Below, piece by piece: positions 35,800 to 43,265 of a stretch of 64,000 nucleotides of DNA. A model generated the notes under the pieces. That model saw only the letters and a list, made by a program, of their open reading frames with translations. It was not told the origin of the DNA and did no database searches. Numbering within the stretch: the stretch's first letter is position 1; the number at the start of each line of letters is the position of its first letter. Origin of the DNA: SZUA-365 sp049663345 (lineage in GTDB: Bacteria; Bacteroidota; Ignavibacteria; SZUA-365); assembly GCA_049663345.1 (NCBI GenBank), contig JBATDG010000016.1, forward strand, positions 1-64,000, given 5' to 3'. Position numbers and translations under genes: made by a program.

Positions 35800-35899
35800 C
35801 GCACGCACCGCAACGCTCATCATGCACCGCAACGCTCATCTGCGCGGGCTCCCGGACGCTCTTCTGCGCGGCTCCCGGACGGAAATGTCGAGCTGGGTC

Positions 35900-35928
35900 T
35901 TGACAACAGATGCCGCAGCACTTACCTT
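35900..35928 (+). promoter_or_regulatory. Sigma-70-type promoter for the LacI-family gene
   Basis: TTGACA at 35900-35905, a 17-bp spacer and TACCTT at 35923-35928. The -10 is weak, but an operator directly follows it. Confidence 0.5.
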
Positions 35929-35941
35929 GGAATCGCTTCCA
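35928..35941. promoter_or_regulatory. LacI-family operator (autoregulatory)
   Basis: TGGAATCGCTTCCA fits the LacI/GalR-family operator pattern TGNAANCGNTTNCA at every fixed position. It sits over the end of the -10 region and transcription start, 37 bp before the regulator gene, where binding would block transcription. Confidence 0.7.
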
Positions 35942-35977
35942 TGTTATTCCAGGCTTTGAATCCATGCGGAGGATGCA

Positions 35978-37012
35978 GTGGGCGTCACTATTTACGATAT
36001 CGCGAGGGAAGCCGGGGTCGGTGTCGGAACCGTATCAAGGGTTTTGAACAACCATCCCTCCGTTTCCGAACACACCAGGAAGCACGTGATCGAGATCGCA
36101 GAGCGTATGGACTATCAGCCGAACGCTTCCGCGCAGCGGCTCGCGCGCCGAAAAAGCCATACCATCACGACGATCATGCCGTATATCACGAACTATTTTT
36201 TCGTGGAACTGCTCGACGGGATTCAGAATTTTCTGTTCGAAAAAGATTACGACCTCCTGCTCTACGGCGTCAACCATCCCAGGCAGATAGATAGTTATCT
36301 CCAGCGATCGCTTCGTGCGGGACATTCCGACGGCATGATGATCGCTTCCATCGACCTTCCGCCGGACTACACGCAAAAATATCTGCAGAATAATTTCCCA
36401 ATTATTCTGGTCGACCGCTTTAACGAGAATTTCGATTCGTTCTTTGTGCAGAATGCAGATGGAGCACGCGCGGCTGCCCGCTATCTAGTATCGCTGGGAC
36501 ACACGAAGCTCGCAATGATCACAGGCAATAGCGAAACATCGCCGACAATGGAACGCTCGGAAGGATATCTGTCCGCAATCAGCGAAGATGAGAACGTCAG
36601 CAGCGCAGGGATATTCTATCCGGTTGTCGAATCCAAAAGCGATGGCTTCAGTAAAGATGCCGGCTGTGAAATTATGAAAACCATTCTTGCACTGCCGGAG
36701 GATAAGCGTCCGACCGCGGTATTCGTTGCAAGCGATATTCAGGCCTTCGGCGCTCTGCAAGCCCTCAACGAGGCTGGAATCCGCTGCCCCGAAGATATTT
36801 CCATAGTGAGTTTCGACGATATCGAACTCGCGCAGTACTACGGACTTTCCACAATGCGGCAGCCCATCCGCGACATGGGAGTGCTCGCCGCAGAACGACT
36901 ATTCGAACGCATGGAGAACCCCGCACTCGAACCCCTGCACCGGCACTTCACTCCGGAGCTTGTGATACGGAAAACCGCCGGTCCCGCTCCGTCCCGCTAC
37001 CGCAATACCTAG
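35978..37012 (+). CDS. LacI-family transcriptional regulator
   Basis: 344 residues starting at GTG, fixed by GGAGG five bases upstream. The N-terminal helix-turn-helix reads TIYDIAREAGVGVGTVSRVLN (first 20 or so residues of the fold) with the hinge YQPNASAQRLARRKS. The rest is a periplasmic-binding-protein-like sensor domain (about 60-335; MMIASIDLPPD, PIILVDRFNENFDSF, AVFVASDIQAFGALQALNEAG, ISIVSFDDIELAQY). The ligand is probably a sugar or nucleoside. No catabolic operon adjoins it; the nearest carbohydrate gene is the GH106-like enzyme 1.4 kb upstream. A matching operator lies in its own promoter. Confidence 0.93.
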   Translation: MGVTIYDIAREAGVGVGTVSRVLNNHPSVSEHTRKHVIEIAERMDYQPNASAQRLARRKSHTITTIMPYITNYFFVELLDGIQNFLFEKDYDLLLYGVNHPRQIDSYLQRSLRAGHSDGMMIASIDLPPDYTQKYLQNNFPIILVDRFNENFDSFFVQNADGARAAARYLVSLGHTKLAMITGNSETSPTMERSEGYLSAISEDENVSSAGIFYPVVESKSDGFSKDAGCEIMKTILALPEDKRPTAVFVASDIQAFGALQALNEAGIRCPEDISIVSFDDIELAQYYGLSTMRQPIRDMGVLAAERLFERMENPALEPLHRHFTPELVIRKTAGPAPSRYRNT

Positions 37013-37037
37013 CTCATGGCCCATTGGAGCGCAGCCG

Positions 37038-37145
37038 CCAGGGGCTCCGCTATTGCTTGAGCACGTCAACGCGCGAATGCCAGGGGCTCCGCTATTGCTT
37101 GCGCACGTCAACGCGCGAATGCCAGGGGCTTCGCTATTGCTTGAG
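37038..37145. repeat. 42-bp tandem repeat, about 2.6 copies, running into the VWA gene stop
   Basis: Copies at 37038-37079 and 37080-37121 (start CCAGGGGCTCCGCTATTGCT) and a partial third at 37122-37145. The third copy contains the last codons and TAG stop of the minus-strand VWA gene; each other copy carries the same CAAGCAATAG end, so the gene's 3' end has been duplicated downstream of itself. Confidence 0.9.
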
Positions 37146-39896
37146 GAATTTTGCGGTCTGAAATTGTTCCTGTCCGATCGCAGTGATCACGTACACGCCG
37201 GGATGAAGCCCAGATACATCGATCGATATCTCCTGGGTCGCGGAGGCCGCACGGACGATGCGTTCGGAAATTGTTTGGCCGAGAAGATTGACGATGCGGA
37301 GCAGAATTTCACGCCCATCGGCAGCCCCCTGCATGCGGACGCGCAGCACCGCACCAACAGGATGCGGATACAAGGTGAAGGAGAAAACGGAGGGATCAAG
37401 CGCTTCCTCGACCGGCAGAATATTGACGAGGAAAGGATCTGATTGATTTGTACAGCCGTTTCCGTCGATCACGACCACCACATAGGTTCCGGTCTGCAGC
37501 AGCGGATTTCTCGGGTCGGTAGCTCCGCTGACCGGGCTTCCGTTGCGATACCACTGCACCCCATTCTGCGTATCCACGATGAGTGTATTGAATTCTCGAG
37601 TGATGATCGGCTTGGGCGGACGCGGCCGCATATACACCTGAATCGATGTAGTTTGTCCCACATCCCCCTGAACATTCCGGATCACTGCGAAATATGTTCC
37701 GCTGCTGTGCACAGTGATGATCCGGGTTTTCAGGCCGTTGTTCCACCGATACGCCATGTATCCCTCACCGGCATCAAGCTGTACGCTGTCTCCCTCGCAG
37801 AAGGTGGTGGACCCGAGTGCCGTCGCCGTCCCTTGAAACACAGCGGGTACCCAGTCAGTGTTGAGTGTATCGGTACAACTGCTGTAAGTGGCTCCGTCAT
37901 TGCGCAGCTCAATGCGGATAGGCGAAACGTCGCCGCCCAGCGGTGAAATAAGACGCAGCTTCCACTTGACCGTAGTGGATTCACCCGGAGCAAGGAAACT
38001 CGGGTTCAGGACCTTATCGTATGGTTCTCCATTTTCAACATACAGCCCCTCCGGCAGCTGCAGCACCGCCCGCAATTCTCCACTCGCAACAACTCCCGGA
38101 TTATCCACAACCATCGAAATATCGAATGGATTCGGGACGAAGGCCTTCACTCCGCTATCGTATTGCAGCTTTGGTACAGTGAGGTCGCAAGTAAGCAGCA
38201 TACCCGCTACGGGAACGGACACGGAAGCGCAGCAACGCTCTTCATCAACGCCGTCAAATTCAGTCCGTAGGCAGAGTTCGCTCACCCTGGTATTTGTCTG
38301 CGGCTTTATGGAAAGCTTCCACTGCAGACTCGACTGCCCCAGAGCACGCAGTGTGTCGACATTTTGAAACGGATTCTGCGGGTCCATCAGTTCGAATACC
38401 GACGGATCATACTCCAGGTACACTTTCCCGCCGACCGCCGGCAGAGTTCCGATATTGTTTACATCGAAGCGAACGAAAAGCGGATAAGGTTCGTAGCGAT
38501 TGCGCGCTGCATTCCATGTCGCCTCGTTCGGGACCTGCACCCCGCATTGCAGAAGGGGCTTGCTCGGGGTCACATGCAGCACGCCCTCGGCGATCTGGGG
38601 AATAATGCAGCCTTTATCAAACACCGCGCTCTTCACACGTATCGTGTAATCGGCGGAACTGCTGTGCAGCGTTGTTTTGAACACCGCGTAGCAAAGCGTC
38701 CCTGTCGACTCAAGAACCCTGCCTTCGGGTATCCGGATAATGCCTCCGCTGCTCTGGTCCGCAATCTGGACATTCATTCCCGCCAACAGAGTGCCGGAGG
38801 GAGTTTCCACCCGCTTCAGCTGGACTTTGCTATGGTCAAACGTGAGATCAATGCTCGCCGGATAAAACAGCTCTTTGAAAAACGGTGTGCGCAGCTCGAT
38901 CGCCATGCGGATTTCCGCACCACCCATGCCCGTGGCGTCCTCAATATCGAACTCCTTCACCCGCAGCGTGCTGCTGTCCTGCGGAGCGATGTAAGTGCGT
39001 ATCATCGAGGCGCTTCCTCCGCAGAGGTCTTCGACGCGCAATTCAACATCGTGCGGTAAATAATCGCCGCAGCGGGGATCGAAATTGAGCATGCATTCCT
39101 GGAAATAATCGTAGAGAATGGTCGAAATTTCCTTGTAGATGCCGGCAAGTTCCGAGGCGTTTGGTGTCTGGTAATACTCGCCCCCCGTCAGCTCCGCCAG
39201 CATCTTCAGGTCGTCTTCAGCTATATTCTCGCCGTAGCCAATTGGAAACACACGGATGTTGTATCGCACAGCGAATGAAATGACATCCGGCAGGCCGTGG
39301 CGTGTGGACGAATTATCGTCGCCGTCAGAAAGCACGATGATAGCGCGGCACTGATTGTGTCCGTTGTTCTGCACTATCGCGAGGGAAGTAAATATCGCGT
39401 CCCAAAGCGCAGTAGCGCCGCTGGCCGGCAGCAACGATACAGAGGATTGCAGCATCGACGTATCCGTCGTCATGTTCTGGTAAACCCAGACAGACTGATT
39501 GAAATGCACGACGCAAGCCTCGTCGACGATGTCGTCCATATTGCGGATGAATGCCGCTCCTCCAGCTTTGGCGCCGAGATTCCCTTCACCCGCCATACTA
39601 TCGCTCGCATCGAACACGAGTCCGACGGTAATGGGACAGCGCGAAGTAGGATCAGGACACCAGAGCCCAAAGTCCGTTATTTCCCTGCCATCCTCAAAAA
39701 GGCGGACGTCGGAAGGCTGTAGAAAGTAGTTTTTAATGCCGTTGCACCCGACAGAAAAGTAGACCTCGACATAAGGCCACTGCAGGCGGAGACGTTTGAA
39801 GTTGAGATCCGGCTGCGCTGAAACAGCGCCCCACAGCATCGTGAGCATGCAAAGTGTCAACCAAAAACGCAGGCGGAAAGTACGTGAATGATTCAT
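37134..39896 (-). CDS. Secreted VWA protein with T9SS sorting domain
   Basis: 920 residues with signal peptide (about 1-27). The VWA domain (about 75-280) has an intact metal site: DASDS, the Thr in ATALWD and the Asp in VLSDGDDN. It is followed by CMLNFDPRCGD, a Cys-bearing motif shared in form with the other VWA proteins here, then cohesin-like and CARDB-like beta domains (about 300-680), one Ig-like repeat (CEGDSVQLDAGEGYMAYRWN), a degenerate copy and a T9SS C-terminal domain (YPHPVGAVLRVRM, NLLGQTI, PGVYVITA). Predicted to be secreted or surface-attached. Its ligand is unknown. Confidence 0.87.
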   Translation of the reverse strand: MNHSRTFRLRFWLTLCMLTMLWGAVSAQPDLNFKRLRLQWPYVEVYFSVGCNGIKNYFLQPSDVRLFEDGREITDFGLWCPDPTSRCPITVGLVFDASDSMAGEGNLGAKAGGAAFIRNMDDIVDEACVVHFNQSVWVYQNMTTDTSMLQSSVSLLPASGATALWDAIFTSLAIVQNNGHNQCRAIIVLSDGDDNSSTRHGLPDVISFAVRYNIRVFPIGYGENIAEDDLKMLAELTGGEYYQTPNASELAGIYKEISTILYDYFQECMLNFDPRCGDYLPHDVELRVEDLCGGSASMIRTYIAPQDSSTLRVKEFDIEDATGMGGAEIRMAIELRTPFFKELFYPASIDLTFDHSKVQLKRVETPSGTLLAGMNVQIADQSSGGIIRIPEGRVLESTGTLCYAVFKTTLHSSSADYTIRVKSAVFDKGCIIPQIAEGVLHVTPSKPLLQCGVQVPNEATWNAARNRYEPYPLFVRFDVNNIGTLPAVGGKVYLEYDPSVFELMDPQNPFQNVDTLRALGQSSLQWKLSIKPQTNTRVSELCLRTEFDGVDEERCCASVSVPVAGMLLTCDLTVPKLQYDSGVKAFVPNPFDISMVVDNPGVVASGELRAVLQLPEGLYVENGEPYDKVLNPSFLAPGESTTVKWKLRLISPLGGDVSPIRIELRNDGATYSSCTDTLNTDWVPAVFQGTATALGSTTFCEGDSVQLDAGEGYMAYRWNNGLKTRIITVHSSGTYFAVIRNVQGDVGQTTSIQVYMRPRPPKPIITREFNTLIVDTQNGVQWYRNGSPVSGATDPRNPLLQTGTYVVVVIDGNGCTNQSDPFLVNILPVEEALDPSVFSFTLYPHPVGAVLRVRMQGAADGREILLRIVNLLGQTISERIVRAASATQEISIDVSGLHPGVYVITAIGQEQFQTAKFLKQ

Positions 39897-39926
39897 GATT
39901 CACCGTAGATTGTGTTGATTCACCGT
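39897..39926. repeat. 10-bp direct repeat upstream of the VWA start
   Basis: GATTCACCGT occurs at 39897-39906 and 39917-39926, right before the VWA gene start codon. It may be a regulator site or repeat debris. Confidence 0.4.
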
Positions 39927-40033
39927 TAACATGCAGCCCTTATTTTGGGTGCCGTTAAACGGCCACCCCCCCGAGCAACACTTGAGTAAATATAACACCT
40001 GAAAAATACTCATGTTACATTTTTCTTTCATTT

Positions 40034-40266
40034 CGTGAAGCAGCGCAACTGCTGACGCCCCCCCTTCGCTAAGCAGCGGAACTGCAGGCCAACCTTTCAT
40101 ATCGTGAAGCAGTGCAGCTGACAGCCGACCTCTTCGTGAAGCAGTGCAGATGTCGACCGACCTTTCATTTCGTGAAGCAGTGCAGCTGACAGCCGACCTC
40201 TTCGTGAAGCAGTGCAGCTGACAGCCAACCTCTTCGTGAAGCAGTGCAGCTGTCGACGACTTATAT
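40034..40266. repeat. Degenerate 32-36-bp tandem repeat, seven copies
   Basis: Units beginning CGTGAAGCAG start at 40034, 40067 (CGCTAAGCAG), 40103, 40135, 40171, 40203 and 40235. The core CGTGAAGCAGTGCAGCTG is followed by GACAGCC or TCGACCGACC-like tails. The 478-bp gap 39897-40374 holds no gene; this array is its main content. Confidence 0.9.
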
Positions 40267-40374
40267 TATCGCGGTCCAGTACACCAATCGACCTGATGCA
40301 TGACGAAACACGTTCGGAACCGAAATCGGCTTGCATTTTTGCCATATCTCGCGTAATTTACTTTTCTCTATCAC

Positions 40375-40450
40375 GGCGGGTTAGCTCAGTCGGTAGAGCA
40401 GTGGAATCATAATCCACGTGTCGGCGGTTCGAGTCCGTCACCCGCTACCA
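40375..40450 (+). tRNA. tRNA-Met (anticodon CAT)
   Basis: 76 nt with all arms: acceptor GGCGGGT/ACCCGCT (one G-U), D stem GCTC/GAGC, anticodon stem GTGGA/TCCAC with loop ATCATAA, T stem GGCGG/CCGTC with TTCGAGT loop, discriminator A and an encoded CCA. The anticodon is CAT. It lacks the three G-C pairs of initiator tRNA, so it is elongator tRNA-Met, or tRNA-Ile2 if the C is modified to lysidine. Confidence 0.95.
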
Positions 40451-40476
40451 GCCATCCGCAAGGGTGGCTTTTTTTT
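40451..40476 (+). terminator. Intrinsic terminator of the tRNA gene
   Basis: GCCATCC-GCAA-GGGTGGC (seven pairs, one G-U, stable tetraloop) followed by an uninterrupted run of T. It starts at the base after the tRNA CCA end and its T run reaches to three bases before the trmH start codon. Confidence 0.92.
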
Positions 40477-40478
40477 CT

Positions 40479-41090
40479 ATGCGAAAACACACAATCGATA
40501 CCATCACTGACAGGCGCCGCAAGCGTCTTGAGGCGGTGCTGCGCAAGCGGCAGACCGAGCTCACTATCGTCGTCGAGAACGTCTGGGATCCGCATAACGT
40601 GAGTGCGATCCTACGTACCGCCGATGCCGTGGGAATCGGACATATTCATCTGCTCTACACTATCGAGAAAGCGCCCAACCTCCGCCGCTTCGGCAAACAG
40701 AGTTCAGCCAGCGCGAAAAAATGGCTCGAGTTCACCGTCTACGGAAACACCGAGGAATGCTTTTCAGCACTGCATGAGGAAGGGTATTCGGTGTTCGCCT
40801 CACACCTCAGCAGAGAAGCGGTTTCGCTGCATGACGTAGACTTCACAAAGAAAGTGGCGGTCGTGCTCGGTAATGAAACCCGCGGCGTATCCGACGATGC
40901 CTGCGCATTGGCAGATGGCATATATCTCATTCCAATGATGGGCATGGTGGAAAGTCTGAATGTCTCAGTTGCCGCCGCAGTCTCGCTCTACGAAGCCCTT
41001 CGACAGCGAAAGCAGGCTGGGCTCTACGACTCGCCTCAGCTCGGCGAACAGGGCGTCCACGAAAAACTCATCAAATGGGCATCGTTGTAA
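40479..41090 (+). CDS. trmH: TrmH-family tRNA/rRNA 2'-O-methyltransferase
   Basis: 203 residues from the ATG just past the tRNA terminator; an in-frame GTG lies inside that hairpin and is unlikely. SPOUT motifs are clear: motif 1 ENVWDPHNVSAILRTADAVG with the catalytic Arg, motif 2 VVLGNETRGVS, motif 3 PMMGMVESLNVSVAAA forming the SAM-binding knot. This fits TrmH, which methylates G18 of tRNAs, though related rRNA enzymes are hard to exclude. No Shine-Dalgarno precedes the ATG; it may be read from transcripts that pass the tRNA terminator or be leaderless. Confidence 0.9.
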   Translation: MRKHTIDTITDRRRKRLEAVLRKRQTELTIVVENVWDPHNVSAILRTADAVGIGHIHLLYTIEKAPNLRRFGKQSSASAKKWLEFTVYGNTEECFSALHEEGYSVFASHLSREAVSLHDVDFTKKVAVVLGNETRGVSDDACALADGIYLIPMMGMVESLNVSVAAAVSLYEALRQRKQAGLYDSPQLGEQGVHEKLIKWASL

Positions 41091-41096
41091 TATCAA

Positions 41097-41203
41097 CGCC
41101 CCTCTCGCAGCAATGGGACGAGCCTGAAGGCTCATCCTCCTAAGAATGCTCTCGCCCCTCTCGCAGCAATGGGACGAGCCTGAAGGCTCATCCTCCTAAG
41201 AAT
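41097..41203. repeat. Two 51-bp direct repeats with hairpins between convergent genes
   Basis: Copies at 41097-41147 and 41153-41203 are the same over 51 bp. Each contains GAGCC-TGAA-GGCTC, a five-pair hairpin that could help end transcription of trmH and of the opposing VWA gene, whose stop lies three bases beyond copy two. Confidence 0.92.
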
Positions 41204-41205
41204 TC

Positions 41206-43263
41206 TTACTTCAACAGCAGCATCGGGCGTACCGTTTGTCCTGAGCTGGTTGTAACCACTGCAAAGTATTCACCCGCTGGCAGGGCTGACGCGTCGAAGC
41301 GGTGGACGTATGCTCCGGCAGTCAGGTGTGCATCGAGCAGCGTTGCAACGATGCGTCCGTGTGAATCCATCACCTGCAGGCGCACCGGCCCTTCGGATGT
41401 GATGTCAAGCTCGATCTGCGTTTCGGGTGAAAACGGATTCGGATGATTTCTTACGGTCGTCAAATTGCGCCGCCTCAGTAATGGCGAGCAGACACCATCG
41501 ATAAAGAGATAATTCCATGTACTGCCTCTGTCCTCTTCGACCGATGCACGGCAGCCGCTCTCTATCTCAACTGAGGAGAGAGGGATCGTGCATTGGGAGG
41601 AAAAACGCTGCGGTTCACGAGCACGGACGCGTAAATAGAATAGCACCGAATCCGCCCTTCCCTGCAATGTCTGCACGATAAATTGAGTTTTCCCGGGACC
41701 CAATTCCTGCATGATCACCCCACCACCGGCACTCCAGGTACCGGCAGTTTCCACACCTAAAATTTCGAACGGCAGACCGGTGATGTCGATAATGAATCTG
41801 CCGGTAAACGCGCCTGTAGTCGACGGCTGAGCGAGGAGGCGGAGCGGGACATTCACGATGCTTCCATCTCCGGGAATCACCACATAACTGCTGTCTCCCA
41901 CATAGAAATGATCCTCACAGGCAGCGACCGAAACTCCTCCGCTGAACGCTGTCATGATAGTCGGACAAAGATTGTGCAGCTCTGCAGCAAGAATTTCAAT
42001 GTGCGTGACAGTGTCATTCAATTGGGGCAGACATACAAATACCAGCTCGCAAAGCGTCCCGGTCGGGAGGAATGGATAAAAGTCTGCACTGCTGATTTCA
42101 AGGGTTCCCTGTACCGGCACCTTTACATCGATAAGATGTCCCTGAGACATAGTTCCATCAGAAACGATGCTGATGTAGCGCATTAGGTCGCTATCGTAAC
42201 CAACTGTCATTGCATAAGATAGGACCTTCGTTGTAGAGAATTGCTCAGCTACATTGATGGGCACGCGGACGGTATCTCGCCCCACTGCACTGATACCGTT
42301 CTGCACGCTGAGCGTGACGGGATTCAGCTGCAGAGGCAAGGAATAGCAGCTGTCTGCGGCACTGCTGAATCCCTTACCGGAAAGTGTCAGTTCGATGCCG
42401 CGACGGGATCCGTCCAGACAGGGATTGCTTGAAGTGTAGCGAAGGATGCAGGCGTCGGTGATCAGTGCAGAGGCGACATTGTTGAATACATCGGTTAGAT
42501 CACTCGCCTCAGGAGCGAAATAGAAGCGTCCACCGGTAGCTGCGGAAAACCCCGATAACGCCCCGACATCAGCGTCGTTCCCCAGCCCGATCGTGTACAC
42601 CGGGATACCGGCATTCACCGCATTCTGAATCGCCGGAATATGGTATGATTCGCCGAACTGGTTCCGTCCGTCCGTCAGCACGATGAGTACGCGGCGGCCC
42701 TGTCGGTTCTTGAGCAGGTCTACTGCATTGATGATCGCCTCCCACAGACGTGTGCCGCCGCTTGCGTCGATGGGGACCAGCGACCGTTTTACGGATGCAG
42801 CATCGAAAGTGAAATCATGTTCGACTGTGAAAATATGCCGAAGTGTGAAAGCATGCGTCGTGAAGCTGAAAAGAGCGGATTCGTCCTTAGGTCCCAGAAA
42901 ATCCAGAAACGTGCTGATGGCCTTTTTCGCCTCACGCATCTTCGTGCTATCGACATCCAGACGATCGTTTTTCTGTGCCATACTCATCGAGCGGTCGAGC
43001 AGTATGGCGACCGAGAGACGCATGCTGTCTTCCGGACAATCGAAATACTCGATGAGCTGCGGCACGCCGTTCTCATCGAGCTGCACATTGTTGACGGTAA
43101 TATTATCGGAAGAAACGGTCTTGGTGACTGACACCTGCAGCTCGACCGTCGGGAAACGGGAAATATCGATGTTTTCGATGCGGGACTGAACACTCACGCT
43201 CTGCGCTGACAGCGACGAAGCGGCGAGAAGCACACAGATGCATGCGGCCGGCAATCGAACCAT
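41206..43263 (-). CDS. Secreted VWA protein with T9SS sorting domain
   Basis: 685 residues; signal peptide about 1-20. The VWA domain (about 65-270) has an intact metal site (LLDRSMSM, Thr in GGTRLWE, Asp in VLTDGRNQ). Next is the CILRYTSSNPCLDGSRRG motif, two beta domains of cohesin-like type (about 300-580), and a C-terminal sorting domain (NHPNPFSPETQIELDI, DSHGRIVATL, PAGEYFAVV). It begins two bases after its paralogue's stop, so both are made from one transcript, probably from the sigma-54-like site upstream of that gene. Confidence 0.88.
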   Translation of the reverse strand: MVRLPAACICVLLAASSLSAQSVSVQSRIENIDISRFPTVELQVSVTKTVSSDNITVNNVQLDENGVPQLIEYFDCPEDSMRLSVAILLDRSMSMAQKNDRLDVDSTKMREAKKAISTFLDFLGPKDESALFSFTTHAFTLRHIFTVEHDFTFDAASVKRSLVPIDASGGTRLWEAIINAVDLLKNRQGRRVLIVLTDGRNQFGESYHIPAIQNAVNAGIPVYTIGLGNDADVGALSGFSAATGGRFYFAPEASDLTDVFNNVASALITDACILRYTSSNPCLDGSRRGIELTLSGKGFSSAADSCYSLPLQLNPVTLSVQNGISAVGRDTVRVPINVAEQFSTTKVLSYAMTVGYDSDLMRYISIVSDGTMSQGHLIDVKVPVQGTLEISSADFYPFLPTGTLCELVFVCLPQLNDTVTHIEILAAELHNLCPTIMTAFSGGVSVAACEDHFYVGDSSYVVIPGDGSIVNVPLRLLAQPSTTGAFTGRFIIDITGLPFEILGVETAGTWSAGGGVIMQELGPGKTQFIVQTLQGRADSVLFYLRVRAREPQRFSSQCTIPLSSVEIESGCRASVEEDRGSTWNYLFIDGVCSPLLRRRNLTTVRNHPNPFSPETQIELDITSEGPVRLQVMDSHGRIVATLLDAHLTAGAYVHRFDASALPAGEYFAVVTTSSGQTVRPMLLLK

Positions 43264-43265
43264 GT

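Noticed and set aside
35683..36294. A 203-codon plus-strand frame across the 18-bp repeats and hairpins
   Set aside because: It runs through repeats and into the LacI gene in another frame, with no recognisable domain.
40034..40266. Possible CRISPR array
   Set aside because: Repeats are degenerate, the units abut with no unique spacers of constant length, and there are no cas genes.
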